NCBI GenBank assembly: GCA_036271375.1
Contig: DATBAT010000425.1
Coordinates: forward strand, 1 to 15,100
DNA length: 15,100 nucleotides
Origin: DATBAT01 sp036271375
GTDB lineage: Bacteria; Acidobacteriota; Terriglobia; Terriglobales; Acidobacteriaceae
Direction: 5' to 3'
In this document: positions 1-7,232 of the stretch, piece after piece
Numbering within the stretch: the first letter of the stretch is position 1
Layout of the letters: every line of letters starts with the position of its first letter
Notes under the pieces: model-generated
What the model was told of the DNA's origin: nothing
Databases searched by the model: none
What the model saw: only the letters and a program-made list of their open reading frames with translations
Translations under genes and position numbers: made by a program

Positions 1-1275
1 GCCAGGTTTGGTTGCCAGCGCGGACACGCCATCCGGTGTAACTTTTGTGTCCGTCAGGTTGAGCGACTCGAGCTTGTCGAGCTTGGTCAGCTCTTTCACC
101 CCAGCGGAGGTGACCGCGGTATGGGTAAGGTCAAGGAACCGCAGGTTAGAGAAGGCTGAGATGGCGCTTAAGCCTTTGTCCGTCACTTTGGTTCGCGCAA
201 GCTCGGCGTCGACGATGAAACCGGCGACAGACGCAAGTTTTTGCAGAGTGTCATCGTTGCATCGGTCCGGCGCACTGGCCGTGCGTAGAATTAGGCCGTC
301 CGTCGGATTCTGGGAGCGGGGTACCAAAAGCACGCCAAGCGATGACTCAAGCGCTTCGATTATCTTCATTTGCGGACGGTAATCGGGAGTAAGAGGCGCC
401 AAGACCTTCGGCGCTTCGGGTAATCCGCCCGTCTCGGCGATTTGCGGAGTCGCTCCGCCCCTTATCCATTCCTCGATGATCTTGATCTCTTCCGCCGTCA
501 ATGCCGGCTTCCCTTCAGCGGGCATGAAGCCTTTGCTTCCCGCTGGCAACGTCACCCGTCGCAGCAGTTCGCTGGTCGCGGGGTCGCCAGCGTGGACCAC
601 CAGTCCGTCTTTTCCTCCTCGCATCGACCGCCCGTAGCTATCCAGCCGCAAGCCGCCTTTGGTCTTGTCCGCTCCGTGACAGAGCGTACATTTAGTGGTA
701 AAGATCGGCTGCACTCGGGTCGCGTAAAAACTGGTGGGATCAATCGGCGGCTCTTTCCTTTCCGCGAACGGCATGTACTCGGTCAGGAATGTGGCGCCGT
801 GGGTCAACTTCCCGCCCAGATCGCCGGTCCAGATCAGGAGACAAATCGTGCCGACTAAGGCCACGGCATACGCAATACGACTCCTCCCAAACAAACGCCA
901 GCAGATGAGGCTTCCTGCCGCCACCCAGAATCCGCCATACATGTGCTGCGTAACCAGACCACCCTGATAGCCGCCGCTCCACGCCAGCAACCATCCGAGG
1001 AACGCAGCGAGAAGCGCGCCGACGGCTGCGATCCCCAGAACAAATCCTGCCGCCTGCCTCAGTTCTCGTTGCCTTCTGAATAGTGCAGCGCCTTCAAGAA
1101 TCGGCACGAGGAAAAGCAAGGCGATAGGAATGTGGACCGCAATAGGATGGAAACGTCCTACGAATTGCGCAAACTCCGCCCGTTCCCCACCGTCTGGTGG
1201 CGCGAACCTAACCAGAGTAAAAAGCAGAATGATGGGGAGGGCGCCCAGAATCCACGCGCGAGATCGAAGTCTCAT
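1..1275 (-). CDS. DUF2231 membrane / planctomycete-type cytochrome c / leucine-rich repeat protein (3' end cut by window)
   Basis: This is a reading frame of 425 codons that runs off the window start. The N-terminus has a signal or membrane segment at residues 8-23 and further hydrophobic helices at about 44-66, 76-98, 112-127 and 134-150, matching the DUF2231-type membrane module; the stretch RFHPIAVHIPIALLF (41-55) is characteristic. A planctomycete cytochrome C (PSCyt1) domain follows at about 183-275, with heme-binding CTLCH at 196-200 and MP at 251-252 as a possible distal Met ligand. From about 363 onward there are short leucine-rich repeats of the VTDKGL / LRFLDLTHTAVT type, continuing past the window edge. 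The ATG at 1275 is the only sensible start, since an in-frame TAG lies 24 nt upstream; the SD is weak (GGA six bases before). It lies 58 bp after the DUF1501 gene on the same strand, so it is probably the third gene of that cluster. The substrate or redox partner is unknown; a membrane-bound c-type cytochrome with a protein-binding LRR tail is the inference. Confidence 0.88.
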   Translation of the reverse strand, partial: MRLRSRAWILGALPIILLFTLVRFAPPDGGERAEFAQFVGRFHPIAVHIPIALLFLVPILEGAALFRRQRELRQAAGFVLGIAAVGALLAAFLGWLLAWSGGYQGGLVTQHMYGGFWVAAGSLICWRLFGRSRIAYAVALVGTICLLIWTGDLGGKLTHGATFLTEYMPFAERKEPPIDPTSFYATRVQPIFTTKCTLCHGADKTKGGLRLDSYGRSMRGGKDGLVVHAGDPATSELLRRVTLPAGSKGFMPAEGKPALTAEEIKIIEEWIRGGATPQIAETGGLPEAPKVLAPLTPDYRPQMKIIEALESSLGVLLVPRSQNPTDGLILRTASAPDRCNDDTLQKLASVAGFIVDAELARTKVTDKGLSAISAFSNLRFLDLTHTAVTSAGVKELTKLDKLESLNLTDTKVTPDGVSALATKPG

Positions 1276-1333
1276 GCGGAGTCCGTCAGGCCTTCCCTAA
1301 GAAGCGAGCTTGCGTTTCCATGGCGATAAGAGA

Positions 1334-2887
1334 TTAACCCAAAAGCTCGGTGACCACCTTCGCCGGGACCACACCTGTGAGTTTTTGATCGAGACCCTGG
1401 AACTTAAAGGTAAGCCGCTCGTGATCGATACCGAGCAGATGCAACACGGTGGCGTTGAAGTTCCTTACCGGCACCGGGTCGCGGACGATGTTGTAGCAAT
1501 AATCGTCCGTCTCACCGTAAGCGATTCCCCGCTTTACGCCGCCGCCTGTCATCCAGATCGTGAAACACCGCGGATGGTGATCGCGCCCGTAATTCGTCTT
1601 CGACAAACCGCCCTGGCTATACACCGTGCGGCCAAACTCTCCGCCCCAAATGACCAGCGTGTCGTCGAGCATGCCGCGGCGCTTTAGATCGGTGACCAGC
1701 GCATACGATGCGCGATCAGTTGCGGAGCATAGTTTGGGCAACATGCCGACTACATCGCCGTGAACATCCCATCCACGTTGATAAATCTGCGTCAGGCGCA
1801 CGCCGCGTTCGGCCATGCGCCGGGCGAGCAGGCAATTATTGGCAAACGTGCCCGACTGCTTCGCCTCCTCGCCGTAAAGGGCCCAGGTACTCGCTGGTTC
1901 GTCACGCAGATCAGTCAGTTCGGGCACTGAGGTCTGCATGCGAAACGCCATCTCATATTCTTGAATGCGCGCGTGCGTTTCCGGATCGCCAAAATCTTCG
2001 TAGGTAAGCTGATTAATCGCGTTCACCCCATCGACCAACTCGCGGCGTGTTTCTCCGGTCATGCCTTGCGGATTGTCGAGGAACAAAACAGGATCGCCCT
2101 GCGAGCGAAACGCCACGCCTGAATATTCGTTGGAAAGAAATCCGCTCCCCCACAGCCGGGGAGAAATTGGTTGCTGATTGGAATGTGGAATCAGCGTGGA
2201 GTTGAGCACCACAAAGGTCGGCAGGTTTTCGTTCATGCTGCCCAAGCCGTAAGACAGCCAAGCGCCGAGGGACGGCTTTCCCTGAACCATGTTTCCCGTG
2301 TTCATCAGCAGGATCGCGGGCTCGTGGTTGATCGCTTCGGTCTGCATGGTGTAAACGACCGCGAGGTCATCCACCATCTTCCCGGTCCAGGGAAGCAGAT
2401 CGCCTATCCAGCGGCCAGACTTGCCCTGCTGCGTAAAGTTCCAGTGAGATGGCGCGATCGGGAAACGTGATTGACCAGCAGTCATCCCGGTGAGCGCCTG
2501 GTTCCCACGCACAGAGTCTGGAAGATCTTTGTCGTAGAGGTCGGCCAGGTGCGGTTTGTAATCCCACATATCCATCTGCGGCGGCGCGCCAGACATGAAG
2601 AGATAAATGCAGCGCTTCGCGGTGGGCGGGAAATTCGGCAAATGCATTGCCGCAGTTGCGGATGTAGAAATTTCGGTCGAGCCTCGCGCGATGAGAGAAT
2701 CGCCCATAAGCGCCGCGAGACCCGCCCATCCCAGGGTCTTCCCCACCTTGCCAAGAAAATGCCTGCGAGTGTCGAGGCGGCGCCATTCTTCGCGCAACGA
2801 TTTCGGAACCGGCAAGTCGTAAACCGAAAGGCCCTCACCGTGGTCGTCGCAACATGTGTGTTGTGTTGGTGGTTTAGGAATTCTCAT
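1334..2887 (-). CDS. DUF1501 domain protein with twin-arginine leader
   Basis: This is a complete 517-residue protein of the DUF1501 family, which has an alkaline-phosphatase/sulfatase-like fold and is usually encoded beside DUF1549/DUF1553 cytochrome proteins. A twin-arginine motif RRHFLGK at 41-47 is followed by a hydrophobic stretch (about 50-68), predicting Tat export. The core opens with KRCIYLFMSGAPPQMD (91-106). Conserved family-like segments are NHEPAI (187-192), GWDVHG (372-377), WGGEFGR (414-420) and GRDHHP (434-439); the last three are plausible metal or active-site positions by analogy to the phosphatase/sulfatase fold. The ATG overlaps the TGA of the upstream 1079-residue gene by 4 bp (ATGA) with no clear SD of its own, which points to translational coupling. 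The first 40 residues before the RR motif are unusually long for a Tat leader but common in this family. Substrate is not known. Confidence 0.92.
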   Translation of the reverse strand: MRIPKPPTQHTCCDDHGEGLSVYDLPVPKSLREEWRRLDTRRHFLGKVGKTLGWAGLAALMGDSLIARGSTEISTSATAAMHLPNFPPTAKRCIYLFMSGAPPQMDMWDYKPHLADLYDKDLPDSVRGNQALTGMTAGQSRFPIAPSHWNFTQQGKSGRWIGDLLPWTGKMVDDLAVVYTMQTEAINHEPAILLMNTGNMVQGKPSLGAWLSYGLGSMNENLPTFVVLNSTLIPHSNQQPISPRLWGSGFLSNEYSGVAFRSQGDPVLFLDNPQGMTGETRRELVDGVNAINQLTYEDFGDPETHARIQEYEMAFRMQTSVPELTDLRDEPASTWALYGEEAKQSGTFANNCLLARRMAERGVRLTQIYQRGWDVHGDVVGMLPKLCSATDRASYALVTDLKRRGMLDDTLVIWGGEFGRTVYSQGGLSKTNYGRDHHPRCFTIWMTGGGVKRGIAYGETDDYCYNIVRDPVPVRNFNATVLHLLGIDHERLTFKFQGLDQKLTGVVPAKVVTELLG

Positions 2888-5800
2888 TTGTTCATCACCG
2901 CGTCCAGATTCAGGGCTGTGCTTGAAACCAGCATCCAGGAGGCAAGTTCGGGTGCCGGAATCGTTCGATCCACTTGGCTTTCACCAACCTTCAACAGCTT
3001 GGCCGCTTCCGCCGGATTCCTCGTATAGGTCGTGTGAAATTTCTCGAATGCACCTTGCAGGACTGTCTTCTCTTTCGGAGTCCATTCGCGCGCCAGCAGC
3101 AGCCATCCCAAGCGGTCAAGCCTCGCATCATTTTTTGGCGATTCGTGAATCAAGCGCTCCGCCAGTTTGCGTGACGCTTCCAGGCGCAACGGCTCGTTCA
3201 TCGTGACCAGAGCCTGCAACGGTGTGTCTGTCCGCTGGCGGCGGGTACACGCTGCGTCCCGCCCCGGAGAATCGAAGGCATCCATGTCCGGCATGGTGGC
3301 CATGCGCTTCCAGAAGACATACAGGCTTCGCCGGTAAAGCGCATCGCCATGGTCTTGTACGTACTTCCTGGTATTGCTGGCGTCATGGCTTCCATCCCAG
3401 ATTCCCGGCGGCTGGTAGGGCTTCACGCTGGGGCCGCCGATTTTTTCGACCAGCAGACCGCTCGCGGCGAGGGCGGTGTCGCGCAGCATCTCGCTATCCA
3501 TGCGGAATCGCGGACCGCGTGCCAACAGCCGGTTCTTGGGATCTTTCTCGGCAAGCAGCGGAGTTTCACGAGCCGATTGCCGGTAGGTTGCCGACATCAC
3601 CATCTGCTTATAAAGGCGCTTCACATCCCAGCCGTGGTCGCGGAAGTCCACTGCCAGCCAATCCAGCAACTCAGGATGGCTGGGCCGCGCGCCCATAACT
3701 CCAAAGTCTTCCGTGGTCTCGACAATTCCAGTCCCGAATATTTCCTGCCACATGCGATTGACCGTCACCCGCGCGGTCAGCGGATTCGCCGGGCTCACCG
3801 TCCAGTCGGCAAGTCCACGACGATCCAACGGGGCGCCTGGCGCAAGCGGCGGCAGAAAATGAGGCACACCAGGGCGAACGCGTCCGGTGCGCGCGTTGTA
3901 AACGCCACGCGTCAGCATGTCTGCGTAGGCGAGGGTTGGAGCCTCCTCGCTGACCAGCGTGATATCGCCATCTTTCGAAATCGCATCGAGTTGCTGGTTT
4001 AACGCGGGTAACTTCGCAGTAAGGGCGCGGACCGGTTCGTCGCGCTCCTGAAAGTAGAAATCACTCACCACTTTGAATTCGTCTTCGGACCAACTGGAGA
4101 ATGGCTTGCGGACGATCTCGGACGCGTAGTCCTCCAAAGGAAGCCCCGCGGCTTCATCGGCACTGAGCGCTCGCGCGTAAAAGCGAAAATCCTGAAACGC
4201 CGATTGCCGGAGCGCGTCAACGTCGGGGGACAACCGGCCGAACGTCATCGGCGCAGGAGTACGCACCGTTCCCTCCAGCTTGTTCTCCACTACTTTCAAC
4301 TCTTGAAGATGCCCGTCGATGTAGAGCTTGACGCCCTCAGCTTTGCCCGATCCCGAATAAGATGCGACAAGATGATTCCATCGCCCTTCGATCAGGACTT
4401 TGTCTTTTGTTTCGACGGTGATCGCATTCTTGGGAGCCTGGTGTGCCAGCGTGAAAGCTAGTTTCCCTTGATTGATTCGAAGCTGCCAGCCTCGTGATCC
4501 TTCGCTGGCATGGGCTCGCGCCAGGATCACGCCGTCCGGCTTCTTGTTGTCTTTCGATTCGAGCGGACGCAACTGGGGGCGCAGCCAGAATGCGACGCTG
4601 AACGGTTGATTGCTTTCGATGTCGCCGGCGTTCGGCAAATCCAAGCGCGTGCCCGTGTCCATGCGCATGTAGGGCCACAGCCGTATTCCCTCGCCCCAGA
4701 TCACGGGAGTCTCGGTCGCGGCTGCGCTTTTCGGCTGGGCATTGGGGGCCGAGTTAGAAAAAGTCCCACCGTTCTGTTCATCGAAGCGAAGCCTTATTTG
4801 CAATGCCTGTGTGTTAACCGGTCGTGGCGGCGACTTCGCTTGCTCAAGCCAAGCGGACACCAGCTTGCGCTCTTGTGACCGTCGCTGGTCTATCTGGTTC
4901 TCCACAGAAGAACGGTCTACCAACACCTGCTCGTAGGCGGAGCGGTCTTTTTCTTTCGGAACGCGAATGAACGGCGGCCAATCATTGCGGTCGTCGTTCG
5001 ACGGATTCTCCGTCAGGTTGTTGAAGAACGCCGTGAGTTGATAAAAATCCTTCTGCGTCGTCGGGTCAAACTTATGATCGTGGCAAACCGCACAGCCGGT
5101 CGTCAGACCGAGGAACGCCGCGCCAAAAGCCTCAGCCCGCTCGCGCTTGTTATTCACACGCAACTCTTCGATCAGCGTTCCGCCCTCGCCGGAACTGATC
5201 CCAGCGCGCAGAAACGCTGACGCAACCAGGGTGTCGAGATTTTTCGCGGGCAGCATATCGCCCGCAAGCTGTTCCTTAACGAACACATCAAAGGGCTTGT
5301 TCTGATTGAACGACTTGATGACGTAATCGCGAAACGGCCAGATGCTGCGCAGATTGTCGAGGTGCACGCCGTGAGTGTCGCCATAGCGCGCGACGTCCAG
5401 CCAATAGTGGGCGCGATGCTCGCCGTAACGGGGGCTCGCGAGCAATCGGTCCACAACTTTCTCGTAGGCGTTTGCAGATTGGTCGGCGAGAAACGCCTGT
5501 ACTTCTTCTGGAGTGGGAGGCAGGCCGGTCAGATCGTAGGTGACACGCCGGATCAATGCCGAGCGGTCCGCCTCTTGTGAAGGTGTCAGTCCCTCCTTCT
5601 CCAGTCGGCTGAGAATAAAGCTATCGATCGAAGTCTGGGGCCACGAAGCGTTTTTCGTCTGGGGGACTGCCGGGAGCTTCGGCGGAATGAACGACCAATG
5701 CTCCTCGTAGACGGCGCCCTCTTTCACCCACTGGCGCAACAGGGCAACCTGCTCTGGCTTCAGCGATCGATGCGCCTCGGGCGGCGGCATTCGCTCTTTC

Positions 5801-6123
5801 GCATCGTCCGACTCGACCCGCCGCACCAGCGGACTCCTATCGGGATTTCCCCGCACAATCGCCGGACCGTATTTGTCGTGAGGGGAAAAAACAAAATCAG
5901 CGCGGTCCAGCCGCAATCCAGCCTTTCGCGATCCAGAATCGGGTCCATGGCAGGCATAGCAATTCTCGGAAAGAATCGGCTGGATGGTTTGATTGAAGGA
6001 AATCTTGCCGGAACCGGCGGCGCTGAAGGCACGACGCGACATCCACCAGCCGAGCGCTACGCCCGAGACGAGGATCAGCGCGACCAACAGATACCGAAAT
6101 GCCGACTTCGGGTGAGTGGTCAT
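2884..6123 (-). CDS. PSCyt1-DUF1549-LamG-DUF1553 cytochrome protein
   Basis: This is a complete 1079-residue multidomain protein. The signal anchor is at about residues 11-28. A planctomycete-type cytochrome C domain occupies about 42-140, with heme motif CYACH at 55-59 and MPPP at 112-115. The DUF1549 domain (about 164-372) includes WLDVARYGDTHG and a second CxxCH, CAVCH at 344-348, followed by DHKFDP. A concanavalin/LamG-like beta-sandwich (about 440-655; for example QPFSVAFWLRP, RWNHLVASYS, VKLYIDG) sits between DUF1549 and DUF1553. DUF1553 spans about 770-1070 (NPLTARVTVNRMWQ at 780-793; GVMGARPSHPELLDWLA at 808-824; the TDTPLQALVTMNEP segment at 966-978; the terminal ASWMLVSSTALNLD). Family members of this type are extracytoplasmic, heme-bearing and of unsettled function; the LamG module suggests binding of a polysaccharide or surface ligand. 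It begins a cluster with the overlapping DUF1501 gene. About 100 bp separates it from the BON gene upstream; TACAAT at 6177-6182 is a possible -10 but has no good -35. Confidence 0.93.
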   Translation of the reverse strand: MTTHPKSAFRYLLVALILVSGVALGWWMSRRAFSAAGSGKISFNQTIQPILSENCYACHGPDSGSRKAGLRLDRADFVFSPHDKYGPAIVRGNPDRSPLVRRVESDDAKERMPPPEAHRSLKPEQVALLRQWVKEGAVYEEHWSFIPPKLPAVPQTKNASWPQTSIDSFILSRLEKEGLTPSQEADRSALIRRVTYDLTGLPPTPEEVQAFLADQSANAYEKVVDRLLASPRYGEHRAHYWLDVARYGDTHGVHLDNLRSIWPFRDYVIKSFNQNKPFDVFVKEQLAGDMLPAKNLDTLVASAFLRAGISSGEGGTLIEELRVNNKRERAEAFGAAFLGLTTGCAVCHDHKFDPTTQKDFYQLTAFFNNLTENPSNDDRNDWPPFIRVPKEKDRSAYEQVLVDRSSVENQIDQRRSQERKLVSAWLEQAKSPPRPVNTQALQIRLRFDEQNGGTFSNSAPNAQPKSAAATETPVIWGEGIRLWPYMRMDTGTRLDLPNAGDIESNQPFSVAFWLRPQLRPLESKDNKKPDGVILARAHASEGSRGWQLRINQGKLAFTLAHQAPKNAITVETKDKVLIEGRWNHLVASYSGSGKAEGVKLYIDGHLQELKVVENKLEGTVRTPAPMTFGRLSPDVDALRQSAFQDFRFYARALSADEAAGLPLEDYASEIVRKPFSSWSEDEFKVVSDFYFQERDEPVRALTAKLPALNQQLDAISKDGDITLVSEEAPTLAYADMLTRGVYNARTGRVRPGVPHFLPPLAPGAPLDRRGLADWTVSPANPLTARVTVNRMWQEIFGTGIVETTEDFGVMGARPSHPELLDWLAVDFRDHGWDVKRLYKQMVMSATYRQSARETPLLAEKDPKNRLLARGPRFRMDSEMLRDTALAASGLLVEKIGGPSVKPYQPPGIWDGSHDASNTRKYVQDHGDALYRRSLYVFWKRMATMPDMDAFDSPGRDAACTRRQRTDTPLQALVTMNEPLRLEASRKLAERLIHESPKNDARLDRLGWLLLAREWTPKEKTVLQGAFEKFHTTYTRNPAEAAKLLKVGESQVDRTIPAPELASWMLVSSTALNLDAVMNK

Positions 6124-6222
6124 CAGGCCGTTGCTTTCGCTGCCTCATCTGAACTCTTCGTGGAGGCAGACGGATGATTGTAGCGCAGCAACCTGCAAAA
6201 ACGGGGCCCAACGCGCGTCCGG

Positions 6223-6759
6223 CTACTTGACCACCTGGAGGTGGTTATCCACGCTGAAAACCCCCGATACGCCGTTCGCCTGGAGCGCTGCAATATTCTT
6301 GTCATTCTCGTTGTCGACGACTCCTTCGAGGCTGACGTGTCCGTTCTTAACGATGATGCGGATCGGCTTGTTCACTCCCAGCGAATATTTCTGCAAGGTA
6401 GCGTAACCGTATATTGCCCGATAAAGCCGCTGGCGCAAGCCGTCGTCGAAACCCGAGAGTGGCAGCACCTCAATCTGGTTGTCGACTTTCTCTACGCCTT
6501 CAATCTTTTTCACCACATTGCCGGCATCGGATTTCAAGCTCGGCCGGCTCACTTGCCCGAGAAGCGTAACGTTGTATCCCTCAACTTTGTAGACGATGTT
6601 GTCGAAGACGCCGAAGTACGGCAGCATGATCAGTTCGTGGCGGACTTTTTTCTCAATCCGTTGCACTGCCTTGGGCGAAGCCTCGTTCCGCGGCCGGTCT
6701 TGGGCAAAACAACCGACACCGACCAGCGAACACATCACCAACACCTTTGCCAATTGCAT
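6223..6759 (-). CDS. Secreted protein with two BON domains
   Basis: This is a 178-residue protein with an N-terminal signal peptide (hydrophobic core about residues 3-16, likely cleavage after CFA at 17-19). Cys17 does not fit a lipobox well (GVGC), so a lipoprotein is less likely. Two tandem BON (OsmY-type, putative phospholipid-binding) domains follow at about 33-99 and 106-177. Each has the alpha-beta pattern with a glycine turn (YNVTLLGQV at 62-70; GHVSLEGVV at 140-148) and ends with the GVEKVDNQIEV / GVFSVDNHLQV strand. The family is linked to envelope integrity in the periplasm. The start is well supported by GAGGAG eight bases before the ATG. It follows the BCS1-like region by about 90 bp beyond the hairpin at 6820-6839 and precedes the cytochrome cluster by about 100 bp, so it may be its own unit. 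Confidence 0.9.
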   Translation of the reverse strand: MQLAKVLVMCSLVGVGCFAQDRPRNEASPKAVQRIEKKVRHELIMLPYFGVFDNIVYKVEGYNVTLLGQVSRPSLKSDAGNVVKKIEGVEKVDNQIEVLPLSGFDDGLRQRLYRAIYGYATLQKYSLGVNKPIRIIVKNGHVSLEGVVDNENDKNIAALQANGVSGVFSVDNHLQVVK

Positions 6760-6819
6760 GATTGGTCTCCTCGTCGATTGTATGCGCTATTGAACACAAC
6801 GAGGGTTTCTGAAGACGAG

Positions 6820-6839
6820 GAAGGGCCTCTCGGCCCTTC
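6820..6839 (-). terminator. Perfect 8-bp hairpin with GAGA tetraloop
   Basis: On the minus-strand transcript this reads GAAGGGCC-GAGA-GGCCCTTC, an 8-bp GC-rich stem closed by a GNRA-type loop. It lies between the mini-ORF (stop at 6853) and the BON gene (start at 6759). The sequence after it on the minus strand (CTCGTCTTC) is only moderately U-rich, so it is either a weak intrinsic terminator for the BCS1-like unit or a processing/stability hairpin in the BON 5' leader. On the plus strand the following sequence is TTTCGTT, but no plus-strand gene ends here. Confidence 0.5.
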
Positions 6840-6852
6840 TTTCGTTAGCCCT

Positions 6853-6921
6853 TCACGCAGACCACCTGACGCAACGTATGCAGTTGTCGGGCTTCATTAC
6901 GTTGTAAGTTGATTCAGTCAT
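6853..6921 (-). CDS. Possible 22-residue mini-ORF with CxxC
   Basis: This is a very short frame of 22 codons plus TGA. The ATG is preceded by GAGGAAAAGG, a good ribosome-binding site, and the ORF begins 21 nt after the stop of the small cysteine-protein gene upstream. It ends just before the hairpin at 6820-6839. The peptide starts MTESTYNVM and contains CIRC near the C-terminus followed by VRWSA. The placement (SD, ATG, short frame, hairpin) looks like a gene rather than chance, but 22 codons cannot prove coding, and I recognise no family. The CxRC motif echoes CVRC in the protein before it; that could be coincidence. Confidence 0.35.
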   Translation of the reverse strand: MTESTYNVMKPDNCIRCVRWSA

Positions 6922-6942
6922 CGTCCTTTTCCTCAAATCGAA

Positions 6943-7219
6943 CTAACCCGGATCCCCGCTCTTGAAGCCGACCACCCGGGCGGTCACGGGCGCGTTCCGC
7001 ACCACGTAGTCGGTGCAATACATCACGTCCAGCTTCATGGGGCGGAGCGTCCCGCTAAAGGTGCATGAAATCGCTCGTTCGGCTTTCGCACCGTACTGCA
7101 CGTGCGCGTGGAAGCACCTTACGCACAGCGGCACAGGTTTGCTTCCGCGCGCCTTTTCGGAGGCGCACCCGGAAGAGCTCCACCACCATCGAAAAAACGA
7201 AAAACAAGACGGTGTCCAC
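6943..7219 (-). pseudogene. Small four-cysteine (zinc-ribbon-like) protein, interrupted by one-base frameshift
   Basis: A GTG at 7219 lies four bases after a near-perfect SD (AAAGGAGG) and 13 bp after the stop of the BCS1-like gene. The frame it opens gives an apolar N-terminus (DTVLFFVFSMVVELFRVRLR), then continues into unconvincing sequence to a stop at 7055. The next frame, from about the KARGSKP region, gives CVRCFHAHVQYG, ISCTF, LRPMKLDV, MYCTDYVVRNAP and ends in TAG at 6943. The interval is 277 nt, that is 92 codons plus exactly one extra base. Dropping one base, for example in the A4 run at 7154-7157, restores a 91-residue protein with a membrane-like N-terminus and cysteines at about 32, 35, 52 and 68, a plausible metal site. 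I believe from memory that similar short proteins occur in acidobacteria, but I could not verify this. Alternatives are a sequencing/assembly error, a true mutation, or recoding. A start at 7281 in the second frame would overlap the ATPase gene and gives an unnatural N-terminus. Confidence 0.6.
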
Positions 7220-7232
7220 GTAGCCTCCTTTC

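Noticed and set aside
6177..6182. TACAAT as a promoter -10 for the cytochrome cluster
   Set aside because: No acceptable -35 at 16-18 bp, so it was not called a promoter.
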